Origin: Stappia sp. WLB 29
Lineage (GTDB): Bacteria; Pseudomonadota; Alphaproteobacteria; Rhizobiales; Stappiaceae
Assembly: GCF_023507705.1 (NCBI RefSeq)
Contig: NZ_JALBGD010000009.1
Span: 1-64,000, forward strand
DNA length: 64,000 nt
Reading direction: 5' to 3'
In this document: piece by piece, positions 51,658-60,470 of the stretch
Position numbering within the stretch: the stretch's first letter is position 1
How the letters are laid out: every line of letters begins with the position of its first letter
Made by a program: the position numbers and the translations under genes
Notes under the pieces: model-generated
What the model was told of the DNA's origin: nothing
Databases searched by the model: none
What the model saw: only the letters and a program-made list of their open reading frames with translations

Positions 51658-53583
51658 CTAGTCCTCGTCCGCCAGCGCCACCACCGGCGCGCCCTGGTCG
51701 ACCTGCGCACCTTCCGTAACGAAGACCGTCTCGACGGTGCCGTCGCGCGGCGCGGTGATGGCATGCTCCATCTTCATCGCTTCGACCACGGCCAGCCGCG
51801 CGCCCTTTTCCACCCGGTCGCCGGGCGCCACATCGACGGCGATCACCTTGCCGTGCATCGGCGCCTTGACCGCGGACGCGCCCTCCGCGTCCTCGGCGAC
51901 ACGGGCGAGATGATCGACGAGGGTCACGCGCACGGCGCGCCCCGCCTCCACCGCGTAGGTGCCGCGGTCGCTGCGCACCACGCGGCCCGCGCCGGAAGTC
52001 TCGCCGCCGGCGACGGAAGCGGTGCCACCGCGCCACTCGATGGCGACCTCGCGCGGCTCGCCGTCGACCTCGACCCGCACGCCGGTCTGCCGGCGGCCGG
52101 TGAGTTCGAACGCATTCGTCGCTGCGAAGGGATCCTGCCAGCCGAACGTCTCCGCCGGCACTTCCGGCAGCACGAGCGCCGCCACCGCCGCGGCGATGGT
52201 CTCCTCGCCGACCTCGCCGGCCGTCAGCCGGGCAAGGTCGCGGTCGATGAGGCCGGTATCGAAGCCGCCCCGGCGCACCTCCTCATGGGCGACCAGCGCC
52301 GCCAGGAAGGCGAGATTGTTCTTCGGGCCGGCGATCAGCGAACGGTCGAACTGTACGGCAAGCCGGTCGAGCGCCGTCTGCCGGTCGGGGCCGTAGGCGA
52401 TCAGCTTGGCGATCATCGGATCGTAGAAGGCGGAGATTTCCGCCCCGGTCTCGACGCCGGTATCGATGCGAACGCCTTCGCTTTCAGGCAGTTCCAGCAG
52501 GTCGAGCCGGCCGGTGGAGGGCAGAAATCCGGTGTCCGGGTCCTCGGCATAGAGGCGCACCTCGACCGCGTGACCTCTGATCGAGATCTCGTCCTGCGAC
52601 AGCGGCAGACCCTCGCCCGAGGCGATGCGGAATTGCCACTCGACCAGATCCTGGCCGGTGATCATCTCCGTGACCGGATGCTCGACCTGCAGGCGGGTGT
52701 TCATCTCCATGAACCAGAACCCGTCCGGCCGCAGCGTGCCCGAGCCGTCGGCGATGAACTCGATGGTGCCGGCGCCCGCATAGTTGACGGCCTTGGCCGC
52801 GGCGACGGCGGCCGCACCCATGGCGGCGCGCGTCTCCTGCGTCATGCCGGGAGCCGGCGCCTCCTCCAGCACCTTCTGGTGACGGCGCTGCGCCGAGCAG
52901 TCGCGCTCGAACAGGTGCACGGCATTGCCCTTGCCGTCGCCGAAGACCTGGATCTCGATGTGGCGCGGGTTGAGGACAAATTTCTCGATCAGCACGCGGG
53001 CATCGCCGAAGGCGGACTTCGCCTCGCGCTGCGCGGAGGCGAGCGCGGCCTCGAACTCGATCGCCTTGTCCACGCGGCGCATGCCCTTGCCGCCGCCGCC
53101 GGCCACCGCCTTGATCAGGACCGGATAGCCGATCTCATAGGCCTTCTGCTTGAGGAACTCCGCTTCCTGCCGCTCGCCGTGATAGCCCGGCACCACCGGC
53201 ACGCCGGCTTTCTCCATGAGAGCCTTGGCACCGTCCTTGAGCCCCATCGCGCGGATCGCCGACGCCGACGGCCCGACGAAGACGATACCGGCCTCCGCAC
53301 AAGCCTCTGCGAAGGCGGCATTTTCCGACAGGAAGCCGTAGCCCGGATGGATCGAGGCCGCCCCGGTCGCCTTGGCCGCCTCCAGGATGCGCTCGCCGAC
53401 CAGATAGCTCTCCGAGCTCGGCGAGGGACCGATGGCGACCGCCTCGTCCGCCATGCGCACATGCAGCGCGTCGCGGTCGGCCTCGGAATAGACGGCGACC
53501 GTGCGCAGGCCGAGACGGCGCGCGGTCTTGATGATGCGGCAGGCGATTTCCCCGCGATTGGCAATCAGCACCGAGTCCAGCAT
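51658..53583 (-). CDS. mccA: Methylcrotonyl-CoA carboxylase, biotin (alpha) subunit
   Basis: A 641-residue subunit with biotin carboxylase (LDSVLIANRGEIACRIIKTA; KAVAGGGGKGMRRVD; RDCSAQRRHQKVLEEAPAPG), linker and C-terminal biotinyl domain with the biotin lysine Lys604 in VEAMKMEHAI. It carboxylates biotin, and with MccB converts 3-methylcrotonyl-CoA to 3-methylglutaconyl-CoA in leucine breakdown. The start at 53583 has GAGGAC before it; the ORF start nine codons earlier is less likely. It is 63 bp after mccB. A carboxylase for other acyl-CoAs (geranyl-CoA) is a less likely alternative. Confidence 0.92.
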   Translation of the reverse strand: MLDSVLIANRGEIACRIIKTARRLGLRTVAVYSEADRDALHVRMADEAVAIGPSPSSESYLVGERILEAAKATGAASIHPGYGFLSENAAFAEACAEAGIVFVGPSASAIRAMGLKDGAKALMEKAGVPVVPGYHGERQEAEFLKQKAYEIGYPVLIKAVAGGGGKGMRRVDKAIEFEAALASAQREAKSAFGDARVLIEKFVLNPRHIEIQVFGDGKGNAVHLFERDCSAQRRHQKVLEEAPAPGMTQETRAAMGAAAVAAAKAVNYAGAGTIEFIADGSGTLRPDGFWFMEMNTRLQVEHPVTEMITGQDLVEWQFRIASGEGLPLSQDEISIRGHAVEVRLYAEDPDTGFLPSTGRLDLLELPESEGVRIDTGVETGAEISAFYDPMIAKLIAYGPDRQTALDRLAVQFDRSLIAGPKNNLAFLAALVAHEEVRRGGFDTGLIDRDLARLTAGEVGEETIAAAVAALVLPEVPAETFGWQDPFAATNAFELTGRRQTGVRVEVDGEPREVAIEWRGGTASVAGGETSGAGRVVRSDRGTYAVEAGRAVRVTLVDHLARVAEDAEGASAVKAPMHGKVIAVDVAPGDRVEKGARLAVVEAMKMEHAITAPRDGTVETVFVTEGAQVDQGAPVVALADED

Positions 53584-53646
53584 GGGGTGGGTCCTCGTTG
53601 AAAAGGGCAAGGCGAGCGGGGCCGCATAGGCGCCCCGCGACGGGGA

Positions 53647-55254
53647 TTACATGCGGAAGACGCCGAAGCGGGTCTCCGGCACCGGCGCGTTGAGCGTCGA
53701 CGAGAAGGCGAGCCCCAGCACCGTGCGGGTCTCCTCCGGCAGGATGATGCCGTCGTCCCACATGCGCGCCGTGGCGTAGTAGGGATGGCCTTCCGCCTCG
53801 TATTTCTCGCGGATCGGCGCCTTGAAGGCCGCCTCTTCCTCCGCACTCCAGCTGCCGCCGTCGACCTCGATATTGTCGCGCCGGACGGTGGCCAGAACGC
53901 TGGCCGCCTGCTCGCCGCCCATCACGGATATCCTCGCGTTCGGCCACATGAACAGGTAGCGTGGCGCATAGGCGCGCCCGCACATGCCGTAGTTGCCCGC
54001 GCCATAGGATCCGCCAACGATTACAGTGACCTTGGGCACCTTGGCGCAAGCGACAGCCGTGACCAGCTTCGCCCCGTCCTTGGCAATCCCGCCCGCTTCA
54101 TATTCACGCCCCACCATGAAGCCTGTAATATTCTGCAGGAACAGCAGCGGAATGCGGCGCTGGCAGCACAGCTCGACGAAATGAGCGCCCTTCACGGCCG
54201 ATTCCGAAAACAGGATGCCGTTGTTGGCGATGATGCCGACGGGGATACCGTGGATGCGGGCAAAACCGGTCACCAGCGTGGTGCCGTAATTCGCCTTGAA
54301 CTCGTCGAGCTCCGAGCCGTCGACGATGCGGGCGATGACCTCGCGGATATCGTATTGCTTCTTCAGGTCGACCGGCACGACCGCGTCGAGATCGCGCGGG
54401 TCGACCGCCGGCGCGCGCACGGGAGCAAGCGCCAGGTCCGGCGCCTTGGTGCTGTTGAGATTGGCGACGATGCGACGCGCCTGGGCCAGCGCCTGATCGT
54501 CGTCGACCGCATAGTGGTCGGCAACGCCGGACACGCGGGTATGCACCTCGGCACCGCCCAGATCCTCGGCCGAGACCTCCTCGCCGGTCGCCGCCTTGAC
54601 GAGCGGCGGGCCGGCCAGGAAGATCGTTCCCTGCTGCCGCACGATGATGGTTTCGTCAGACATTGCAGGCACATAGGCGCCGCCCGCGGTGCACGACCCC
54701 ATCACCACCGCGATCTGCGGGATACCCATCGCCGACATGTTGGCCTGGTTGAAGAAGATCCGGCCGAAATGGTCGCGGTCGGGAAAGACCTCGGTCTGGT
54801 TCGGCAGGTTGGCACCGCCGGAATCGACCAGGTAGATGCAGGGCAGCCGGTTCTCCATCGCGATTTCCTGCGCCCGCAGATGCTTGCGTACGGTCATCGG
54901 ATAGTAGGTGCCGCCCTTGATGGTGGCATCGTTGCACACGATCATGCAGTCGCGGCCCGACACCCGGCCGATGCCGGTGATGAGCCCGGCGCCGTGGATG
55001 GCGTCGTCGTAGAGGCCGTGGGCGGCGAGCGCACCGATTTCCAGGAACGGGCTGCCGGGATCGAGCAGGCGAGCGACGCGCTCGCGCGGAAGCAGCTTTC
55101 CGCGCGAGAGGTGCCGCTGGCGCGCCCGCTCGGGACCGCCGAGCGCGGCGGTGCGGCGCTTGTCGAGAAGGTCGGCGCGAAGTCCGGCCCACGCGGCGCG
55201 GTTGGCCTCCACCTCCGGCCCGTGGGTCGTGGAATTGCTGCGCAGGATCGCCAA
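53647..55254 (-). CDS. mccB: Methylcrotonyl-CoA carboxylase, carboxyltransferase (beta) subunit
   Basis: A 535-residue carboxyltransferase. Typical MccB features: [40 protein letters not shown], and [20 protein letters not shown], with the ending [20 protein letters not shown] and [20 protein letters not shown] as in MccB of other bacteria. It takes carboxybiotin from MccA to 3-methylcrotonyl-CoA. An operator nearly the same as that of the liuR-ivd operon lies 86-105 bp upstream of the start. First gene of the mccBA operon. Confidence 0.95.
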   Translation of the reverse strand: MAILRSNSTTHGPEVEANRAAWAGLRADLLDKRRTAALGGPERARQRHLSRGKLLPRERVARLLDPGSPFLEIGALAAHGLYDDAIHGAGLITGIGRVSGRDCMIVCNDATIKGGTYYPMTVRKHLRAQEIAMENRLPCIYLVDSGGANLPNQTEVFPDRDHFGRIFFNQANMSAMGIPQIAVVMGSCTAGGAYVPAMSDETIIVRQQGTIFLAGPPLVKAATGEEVSAEDLGGAEVHTRVSGVADHYAVDDDQALAQARRIVANLNSTKAPDLALAPVRAPAVDPRDLDAVVPVDLKKQYDIREVIARIVDGSELDEFKANYGTTLVTGFARIHGIPVGIIANNGILFSESAVKGAHFVELCCQRRIPLLFLQNITGFMVGREYEAGGIAKDGAKLVTAVACAKVPKVTVIVGGSYGAGNYGMCGRAYAPRYLFMWPNARISVMGGEQAASVLATVRRDNIEVDGGSWSAEEEAAFKAPIREKYEAEGHPYYATARMWDDGIILPEETRTVLGLAFSSTLNAPVPETRFGVFRM

Positions 55255-55339
55255 CTGGTCGTCCCCCCGGTTGCTGTCGGGATGGGGCGGCGGACGCCCC
55301 TCCCGAGCTTGTCGGTTTCATGCTGCGACGGACAGTGAA

Positions 55340-55359
55340 TGACGCTTACGTTTTAGTCA
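55340..55359. promoter_or_regulatory. Candidate LiuR operator, copy 2
   Basis: TGACGCTTACGTTTTAGTCA, upstream of mccB on its minus strand, matching copy 1 (11311-11330) at about 17 of 20 positions, including both arms. Outer TGAC/GTCA form the dyad. Confidence 0.72.
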
Positions 55360-55403
55360 ATACCATCCATATTCATAAAAAAAATCAATTGTTTGTCGTT
55401 ACA

Positions 55404-56051
55404 TCAATCGACTTCGTCCGCATCGACGACCCAGGTTTCGGTCGCCGCGCCCTCCCGCCACTCGACCAGGATCGGATGCGACATCACCGCCTCGGCATAG
55501 GCGCGCTCGACCTCGCCCATCGGCAGAAGGTAGGTGAGAAAGCGGGTGACGACGGGCGCGAAGAAGCAGTCGGCGGCGGAAAAGGCGCCGAACAGGAAAT
55601 CCCCCTGCCCCGCATGGGCGCTGCGGCACTCCCGCCAGATCTCGCAAACCCGCGCGATGTCCTTCGCCGCGTCGGGCGAGCGCGGATGCGGCGAAGGCGT
55701 GCGCCGCAGGTTCATCGGGTAATGCCCGCGAAGGTCCGGAAAGCCGGAATGGAATTCGGCGCAGATCGAGCGCGCCCGCGCGCGCGCCGCCCGGTCCTGC
55801 GGCCACAGCCGGCCGGCGGGGGCAAGTTCCGCCAGATACTCGATGATCGCCAGCGAGTCCCATACGGCAAGGTCGCCATCGACCAGCACCGGCACCCGCG
55901 CCGCCGGAGAGACCTCCCTGACCCGACTGGCGAATTCCGGCGTGTCCAGCGGCACCAGCACCTCATCGAAGGCGAGGCCGGAGAGCTTCGCCGCCGCCCA
56001 GGCCCGCAGCGACCAGGAGGAGTAGGTCTTGTTGCCGATCACCAGTCTCAT
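55404..56051 (-). CDS. Glutathione S-transferase family protein
   Basis: A 215-residue thioredoxin-fold protein. MRLVIGNKTYSSWSLRAWAA is a typical N-terminus (active Ser/Tyr near residue 9-12), with SPAARVPVLVDGDLAVWDSL for glutathione binding, and a helical C-terminal domain (HAGQGDFLFGAFSAADCFFA). The family is related to maleylacetoacetate isomerase-like GSTs; substrate unknown. The start at 56051 has GGGAGA upstream. It is divergent from a secreted protein gene. Confidence 0.88.
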   Translation of the reverse strand: MRLVIGNKTYSSWSLRAWAAAKLSGLAFDEVLVPLDTPEFASRVREVSPAARVPVLVDGDLAVWDSLAIIEYLAELAPAGRLWPQDRAARARARSICAEFHSGFPDLRGHYPMNLRRTPSPHPRSPDAAKDIARVCEIWRECRSAHAGQGDFLFGAFSAADCFFAPVVTRFLTYLLPMGEVERAYAEAVMSHPILVEWREGAATETWVVDADEVD

Positions 56052-56159
56052 GCACTGTCTCCCTGACAATTCGGCGCAATAACGCCGGCATCACGCAATC
56101 CTTCGTAAATCTGACAGGGATAGACTGACAGCCTCGATCCCCCGCTCCGGCAAGGTCCG

Positions 56160-56744
56160 ATGATCCCGTTCGTGTTGCAAGCCTTCAAACTGGCGCTCGC
56201 TGCGAGCATGCCGCTTTTCGCCGTCATGGCCGGCGCGGTTCTCCCCGCAATCGCGGAAGGCCAGGCCTACCGCGTGGCCAACACCGCCGTGATGCGAGGA
56301 AACGAGGCGCGTTTGGAGGTGCAGCCGGGAGAGCTCACCCAGCGCATCGTGTATATCGAACGTCGGGAGAACGACGAAAAGCTGCTGCTCGACATCGGTA
56401 CCTCCTTGAAATTATGGAGAATTCCCGACGGGCTGGCGCGGATCGCCTGGCCGCATAGCGAGGGGATGTCGCTGTCGCGCGAAGATGCCATCGCCCTCGC
56501 GGGCCGCGAGAGCGCCGCCGACGTGCTCGCCTGGGGGGCGGATGTCAACTGGCAGGGGATCGGCCCGGTGCTGCTTATCCTCTTCGAGGCCGGACCGGAA
56601 AGCTATGGCGGGCTGCTGTCCAGCGCCCCGTCCGGCATCGCCGTGATGCGGCAGATGATGTTCCAGACGGTGGACCCGCGGGCGCGCCCGCGCAGCGGCA
56701 ATGCCCGCGAGGCGCCTCTCGGCGTCGAAACGCTACCCGACTGA
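56160..56744 (+). CDS. Exported protein, unknown function
   Basis: A 194-residue protein I do not recognise. Signal peptide at residues 1-32 (LALAASMPLFAVMAGAVLPA) with cleavage near AIA-EG. The remainder has mixed strand/helix character, no cysteines and no clear motif; RGNEARLEVQPGELTQRIVY and LARIAWPHSEGMSLSREDAI may be the core. Likely periplasmic. It converges on the rhodanese gene, which ends 3 bp beyond its stop. Confidence 0.65.
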   Translation: MIPFVLQAFKLALAASMPLFAVMAGAVLPAIAEGQAYRVANTAVMRGNEARLEVQPGELTQRIVYIERRENDEKLLLDIGTSLKLWRIPDGLARIAWPHSEGMSLSREDAIALAGRESAADVLAWGADVNWQGIGPVLLILFEAGPESYGGLLSSAPSGIAVMRQMMFQTVDPRARPRSGNAREAPLGVETLPD

Positions 56745-56747
56745 TCT

Positions 56748-57164
56748 TCAAGCCTTTTTCGGCGCACTTCCGGGCAGGTCGACAGGCCCGCCGGCCTCCC
56801 GCCAGGCAGAAAACCCGCCGGCGACATGCGCGACCGGGGCAAGGCCCATCTGCTGCACGGCATGGGTCGCCAGCGCCGAACGCCAGCCGGCGGCGCAGAA
56901 GAAGACGAACCGCTTGTCCTCACCGAAGACCGGCTTGAAATAGGGGCTTTCCGGGTCGATCCAGAACTCCAGCATGCCGCGCGGCGCGTGCACGGCACCG
57001 GGGACGCGGCCCTCGCGCTCCAATTCGCGGATGTCGCGGATATCCACGAAGACGACACCGGGATCGCCATGCAGCGCCACGGCCTCGCCGACCTCCAGCG
57101 TTTCGACGGCGGCATTGGCCTCCTTGAGCAAGGCCTTGTATCCCTTGGTGATCTGTCCCGCCAT
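56748..57164 (-). CDS. Rhodanese-like domain protein
   Basis: A 138-residue single-domain rhodanese (sulfurtransferase). The active loop CAAGWRSA (near residue 91) has the persulfide cysteine. VVFVDIRDIRELEREGRVPG is the domain's first half. Cytosolic. It starts at 57164, with GGAGAGA near. It is convergent with the exported-protein gene and preceded by the hairpin 57295-57320. Confidence 0.9.
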   Translation of the reverse strand: MAGQITKGYKALLKEANAAVETLEVGEAVALHGDPGVVFVDIRDIRELEREGRVPGAVHAPRGMLEFWIDPESPYFKPVFGEDKRFVFFCAAGWRSALATHAVQQMGLAPVAHVAGGFSAWREAGGPVDLPGSAPKKA

Positions 57165-57294
57165 CGCTCTCTCCCTGCACTCCGGCACGCTCCGCCCGGT
57201 TCCCGGGCAAGGCCGACATGTTTGCCGAGCCGCCGCCGCAGGGCAAGCCCTGTCCCCGCCGGCAACGCCCCCGCGCCCGGCCGCAAGACGCGAA

Positions 57295-57320
57295 AAGGGC
57301 GCGGATTTCTCCGCGCCCTT
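57295..57320 (-). terminator. Terminator of the 43-residue membrane peptide gene
   Basis: AAGGGCGCGGA and TCCGCGCCCTT form a perfect 11-bp stem around TTTC; on the minus strand TTTT follows. It lies about 65 bp after the stop of the small gene and before the rhodanese gene. Confidence 0.8.
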
Positions 57321-57385
57321 CGCAATTCCTGCAGTTCGATGACGTGACCGCCATGCGCCTCCGCTTTTCGCGGGCGCTCTATCGT

Positions 57386-57517
57386 CTAGTTGGCGATGGC
57401 CACGGTCGCGGGGGTGACATCCCCGCCGAACACATACATCAGCGCAAGCGCGCCACCTGCCAGGAGAACGACCCAAGCCGTTACACCCCAACAGGATTTC
57501 TGAACCTGTTCGTCCAT
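57386..57517 (-). CDS. Single-span membrane peptide, 43 residues
   Basis: MDEQVQKSCWGVTAWVVLLA is followed by GGALALMYVFGGDVTPATVA, so one hydrophobic segment spans residues 11-30. It resembles small conserved subunits or regulators but I do not recognise it. Support for a real gene: AAGGA before the ATG at 57517, and a good terminator after the stop. The frame extends upstream to 57619, but without a ribosome binding site. Confidence 0.55.
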   Translation of the reverse strand: MDEQVQKSCWGVTAWVVLLAGGALALMYVFGGDVTPATVAIAN

Positions 57518-57754
57518 GAAGATCCTTGTTGCCCGAGTGTGGCGGCGCGTGTTTTGCCCCCGCGCCGCGTTCGGTCCGAAGCTGGATTTAACGATTTGGC
57601 AATTATTTCGCAAGCGCAAAAAATGTGCGAGCTGACCTGCACGTCACGCATGACAGTTCGATGAACCACCCCAATCCTCTCGGGAATTTTGCGAGGAACC
57701 GCCTCGAAAAATTGCGACGAGCCTCTCAAAATTCGCCGAAATCCGCATCAACTT

Positions 57755-57790
57755 TTGCGAAATTTCGAGACTCGCCTCTCGAAATCGCAA
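57755..57790. repeat. Near-perfect inverted repeat
   Basis: TTGCGAAATTTCGAGA (57755-57770) and TCTCGAAATCGCAA (57777-57790) pair along the whole length with a 2-base bulge and 6-base loop. Nearby GAATTTTGCGAGG..CCTCGAAAAATTGC (57687-57717) makes a second hairpin. Confidence 0.7.
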
Positions 57791-58089
57791 TCCCGCATTG
57801 CGCCGCGAAAACGGGGATAAGCGACCGGCGCAGACAAACAGTCAACGGACACGCAGCCAACGGGGATACAGGCTCCCTGATAAAGCTGAAAGTTGACTCC
57901 GGTTATTTTGCCGGGAGTTTGCGCGAAGGCGAGTGCTGCTCGCCGGCTACGGGAACATGGACACAGGGTCCTAAGCCAGATCGTGTGAACGAACCGGACG
58001 GGACGCCGATCCGAAAGGTCTTGTCCGGCGGCGGCCGGCACGACCCAGCCGCCGGGCTGTCACTCGGCCAGCAAGGCCCACAGGTCTCC

Positions 58090-58251
58090 TCACGCGATGG
58101 AGCGGGAGGCCTCGCGTACCTTCACCGTCGCCTGCTCGACCCGCTCGGTCTCCGCCGAAAGCGACTGCATGTTGCCGCTGATCGCGACGACCCCCGCATG
58201 CGCCTGCTGCATGTTGCCGGAAATATCGTGAGTGACGCTCGTCCGTTCCTT
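58090..58251 (-). pseudogene. Remnant of a methyl-accepting chemotaxis protein C-terminus
   Basis: The minus frame ending at 58090 reads HDISGNMQQAHAGVVAISGN followed by MQSLSAETERVEQATVKVRE, which resembles the last 50 residues of alphaproteobacterial chemoreceptors (NxxxxxxA...LS.Q.E.L...V..F). There is no receptor or HAMP part upstream. It fits a decayed gene, but the match is by eye. Confidence 0.4.
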
Positions 58252-58391
58252 GATGGCGCCGCCGCAACGCGGGATCCGCCGCGGCAGGCCGCCGCCCTCC
58301 CGACCGTGGACCACCGCCGGACGGTGGTTGATCCGCACCGCGCACGAAGCCAGACTTCGCAAGCAACGCAACGCAAGCGCGGAGACCCTGC

Positions 58392-59150
58392 ATGATCGAT
58401 CTGGCCGGAACGGATCTGGCGGCGCTGGCCTGGTTCATCGCCGCCTGGCTGTGCTTCAACGTGGTGGTCGAGCTGTCGCCGCTGAAGACGCGCACCCTCT
58501 CCCACCACATGAACATGCACCGCCGCGGCTGGATGGAGATGATGAGCCGCCGGCCGGTGCGGATCATGGACGTGGGGATCGCCGCCGGTCTGCAGCAGGG
58601 CACCGGCTTCTTCGCCTCCACCTCGCTGCTGGCCATCGGCGGCTGTTTCGCCCTGCTCACCTCGACCGACTCGATCCTCAAGATGATGGGCGACCTCGGC
58701 CTGAAGGGCGGCGGCAACCCGGCGCTGTGGGAGCTGAAGGTGATCGGCCTGACGCTGATCTACGCCTATGCGTTCTTCAAGTTCGGCTGGGCCTACCGGC
58801 TGTTCAACTACGCCACGATCCTGATGGGCGCGATGCCGGAGGAGAACGCGCCCGAACCGCTCCGCCACGCCTTTGCGGAGAAGGCGGCCGGGATCATGGT
58901 GCTCGCCGGAACCCACTTCAATCGCGGCCAGCGGGCGTTCTTCTTCTCGGTCGGCTATCTCGGCTGGTTCGCCGACCCGCGCCTGTTCATGGCGACCACG
59001 CTCTTCGTCGTCTGCGTGCTCGCCCGCCGTCAGTTCGCCTCGAGAGCCAGGGCGCTGGCCGCCGCATTGCACCAGCTGCCGTCCGCCCCGATCGAGCCGG
59101 CGGGCGGCATGAAGACGGAGACCGGCTCCTCGAACCCCTTCACCCGATAG
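58392..59150 (+). CDS. DUF599 membrane protein
   Basis: A 252-residue integral membrane protein of the DUF599 family, function unknown. It opens IDLAGTDLAALAWFIAAWLC and has four or so hydrophobic segments (GTGFFASTSLLAIGGCFALL; LKVIGLTLIYAYAFFKF); FNRGQRAFFFSVGYLGWFAD is the conserved loop. Its last 121 bp overlap the convergent cyclase gene on the other strand. The N-terminus is preceded by a weak site. Confidence 0.85.
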   Translation: MIDLAGTDLAALAWFIAAWLCFNVVVELSPLKTRTLSHHMNMHRRGWMEMMSRRPVRIMDVGIAAGLQQGTGFFASTSLLAIGGCFALLTSTDSILKMMGDLGLKGGGNPALWELKVIGLTLIYAYAFFKFGWAYRLFNYATILMGAMPEENAPEPLRHAFAEKAAGIMVLAGTHFNRGQRAFFFSVGYLGWFADPRLFMATTLFVVCVLARRQFASRARALAAALHQLPSAPIEPAGGMKTETGSSNPFTR

Positions 59151-60274
59151 CTGCCGAGCCCCCCGGCATGGCAGCCCATGAGGTCGGCGATGGCCTCCGA
59201 GACGAGAATGTCCTGCTCCAGGTCGCGGGTCAGCCCGGCAATGCGCGAAGCAAGGTTGACCACCGGTCCGACGACCGTGAAGTCGAGCCGCGCCTCGGCG
59301 CCGACATTGCCGAAGAAGACGTCGCCCGCATGCAGGGCGATGCCGACGCGCAGCGGCGGCTTTTCGGCGCAGCAGTCGCGATTCATCTCAGCGATCGCCG
59401 CGCTCGCCTCGCGGGCTGCCAGCAAGGCCTGGCGCGCCGCGCCGCGGGCGCTCTCGTCGCAGCCATAGGGAAAGACGGCCATCACCTCGTCGCCGATGAA
59501 TTTCAGCACCTCGCCGTCATGCGCCTCCACCGCACGGGTGACCGCGTCGAAATAGGCGTTGAGCAGCTTGATCAGCTTGTCGCCGGGAATGGCATTGGAG
59601 AGTTCGGTGAAGCCGCGCAGGTCGAAGAAGCCGACCACGGCGGAAATCGTCTCGCCGTCGCCGCGCGTCACCGTGCCCGCCAGAACCCGCGCGCCCGCAC
59701 GCCGGCCGACATAGGTGTCGAGCAGCGTGTGGCTCATGCGCTTCAGGGTGTAGAGCTCGCACAAGAGCGCCAGCGGCCGGGCGATGGTCTCCAGCAACGA
59801 GATCTCCGAGCCGGTGAACCCGCCATAGCGACGGGTGGCGAAGGTGACGCCCTTCACCGAACCGTCGGAAAACGGCAGCGGCAGCGCGATATAGTCGGTG
59901 TATCCGGCCTCCAGCAGCTCCGGCACGATGCCGTAGGCCGGCAGATCGCCACCGGCGCGCAGGCGGATGCGCACGCTGCGCCGCTCGGAGAACACCACCT
60001 TGAACGGGCTGTTGTCGTAGGCCTTGATGCTTTCCGCCGTCTCCATGTAGCGGCGAAGCTCGATGCCCTTCTCCGCCGTCCAGGTGATGCCTTCCGTCCG
60101 CACGTTGGGATGCAGCACGGAAATGCCGGTGGCGATCCGGTCGACCTGGATGCCGGCCTCGTTGAGCCGCATCGCCAGCGTCTCGATCAAGGTCGAGACT
60201 TCCTCCACCTGCACCGCATCGCCATGGAGCCACTCCATGACCTCGGCGGCGACGAGACTTGCACTGATTGTCAT
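59030..60274 (-). CDS. Adenylate/guanylate cyclase, class III
   Basis: A 414-residue protein. The first 200 residues resemble a GAF-like sensor (EVMEWLHGDAVQVEEVSTLI; TDYIALPLPFSDGSVKGVTF), and the class III cyclase domain follows with the metal aspartates in GFFDLRGFTELS and KFIGDEVMAVFPY, and VGPVVNLASRI in the C-terminal part. It likely makes cAMP. The C-terminal 40 residues overlap the DUF599 gene antisense. The ATG at 60274 was chosen; the frame is open to 60346. Confidence 0.88.
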   Translation of the reverse strand: MTISASLVAAEVMEWLHGDAVQVEEVSTLIETLAMRLNEAGIQVDRIATGISVLHPNVRTEGITWTAEKGIELRRYMETAESIKAYDNSPFKVVFSERRSVRIRLRAGGDLPAYGIVPELLEAGYTDYIALPLPFSDGSVKGVTFATRRYGGFTGSEISLLETIARPLALLCELYTLKRMSHTLLDTYVGRRAGARVLAGTVTRGDGETISAVVGFFDLRGFTELSNAIPGDKLIKLLNAYFDAVTRAVEAHDGEVLKFIGDEVMAVFPYGCDESARGAARQALLAAREASAAIAEMNRDCCAEKPPLRVGIALHAGDVFFGNVGAEARLDFTVVGPVVNLASRIAGLTRDLEQDILVSEAIADLMGCHAGGLGSYRVKGFEEPVSVFMPPAGSIGADGSWCNAAASALALEAN

Positions 60275-60470
60275 GCGCGGCGTCCCTTCGGCGTTGCTGC
60301 GCCGGCATCCGCAATACCGGCGGCCGACCCGCACCGCACAGGGCACGAGCGAACTGGATGCGTGCAGGCCCGCCCCGCGCGCGTTGTGTCATGTGGTGCG
60401 CGAGGGCGCGGAAGGGAAGATGCGCAAGACGCCCTTCCCTTCACAAGATCCTGGTCCCTGAGTTCTGAAC

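Larger units (their letters stand above)
57518..58391. other. Gene-poor spacer with inverted repeats and a gene remnant
   Basis: No intact gene. From 57690 to 57800 there are several TTGCGA/TCGAAA inverted repeats; 58090-58251 seems a remnant of a chemoreceptor gene. The rest has low coding character. AT content is higher than in the neighbouring genes. Confidence 0.55.
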
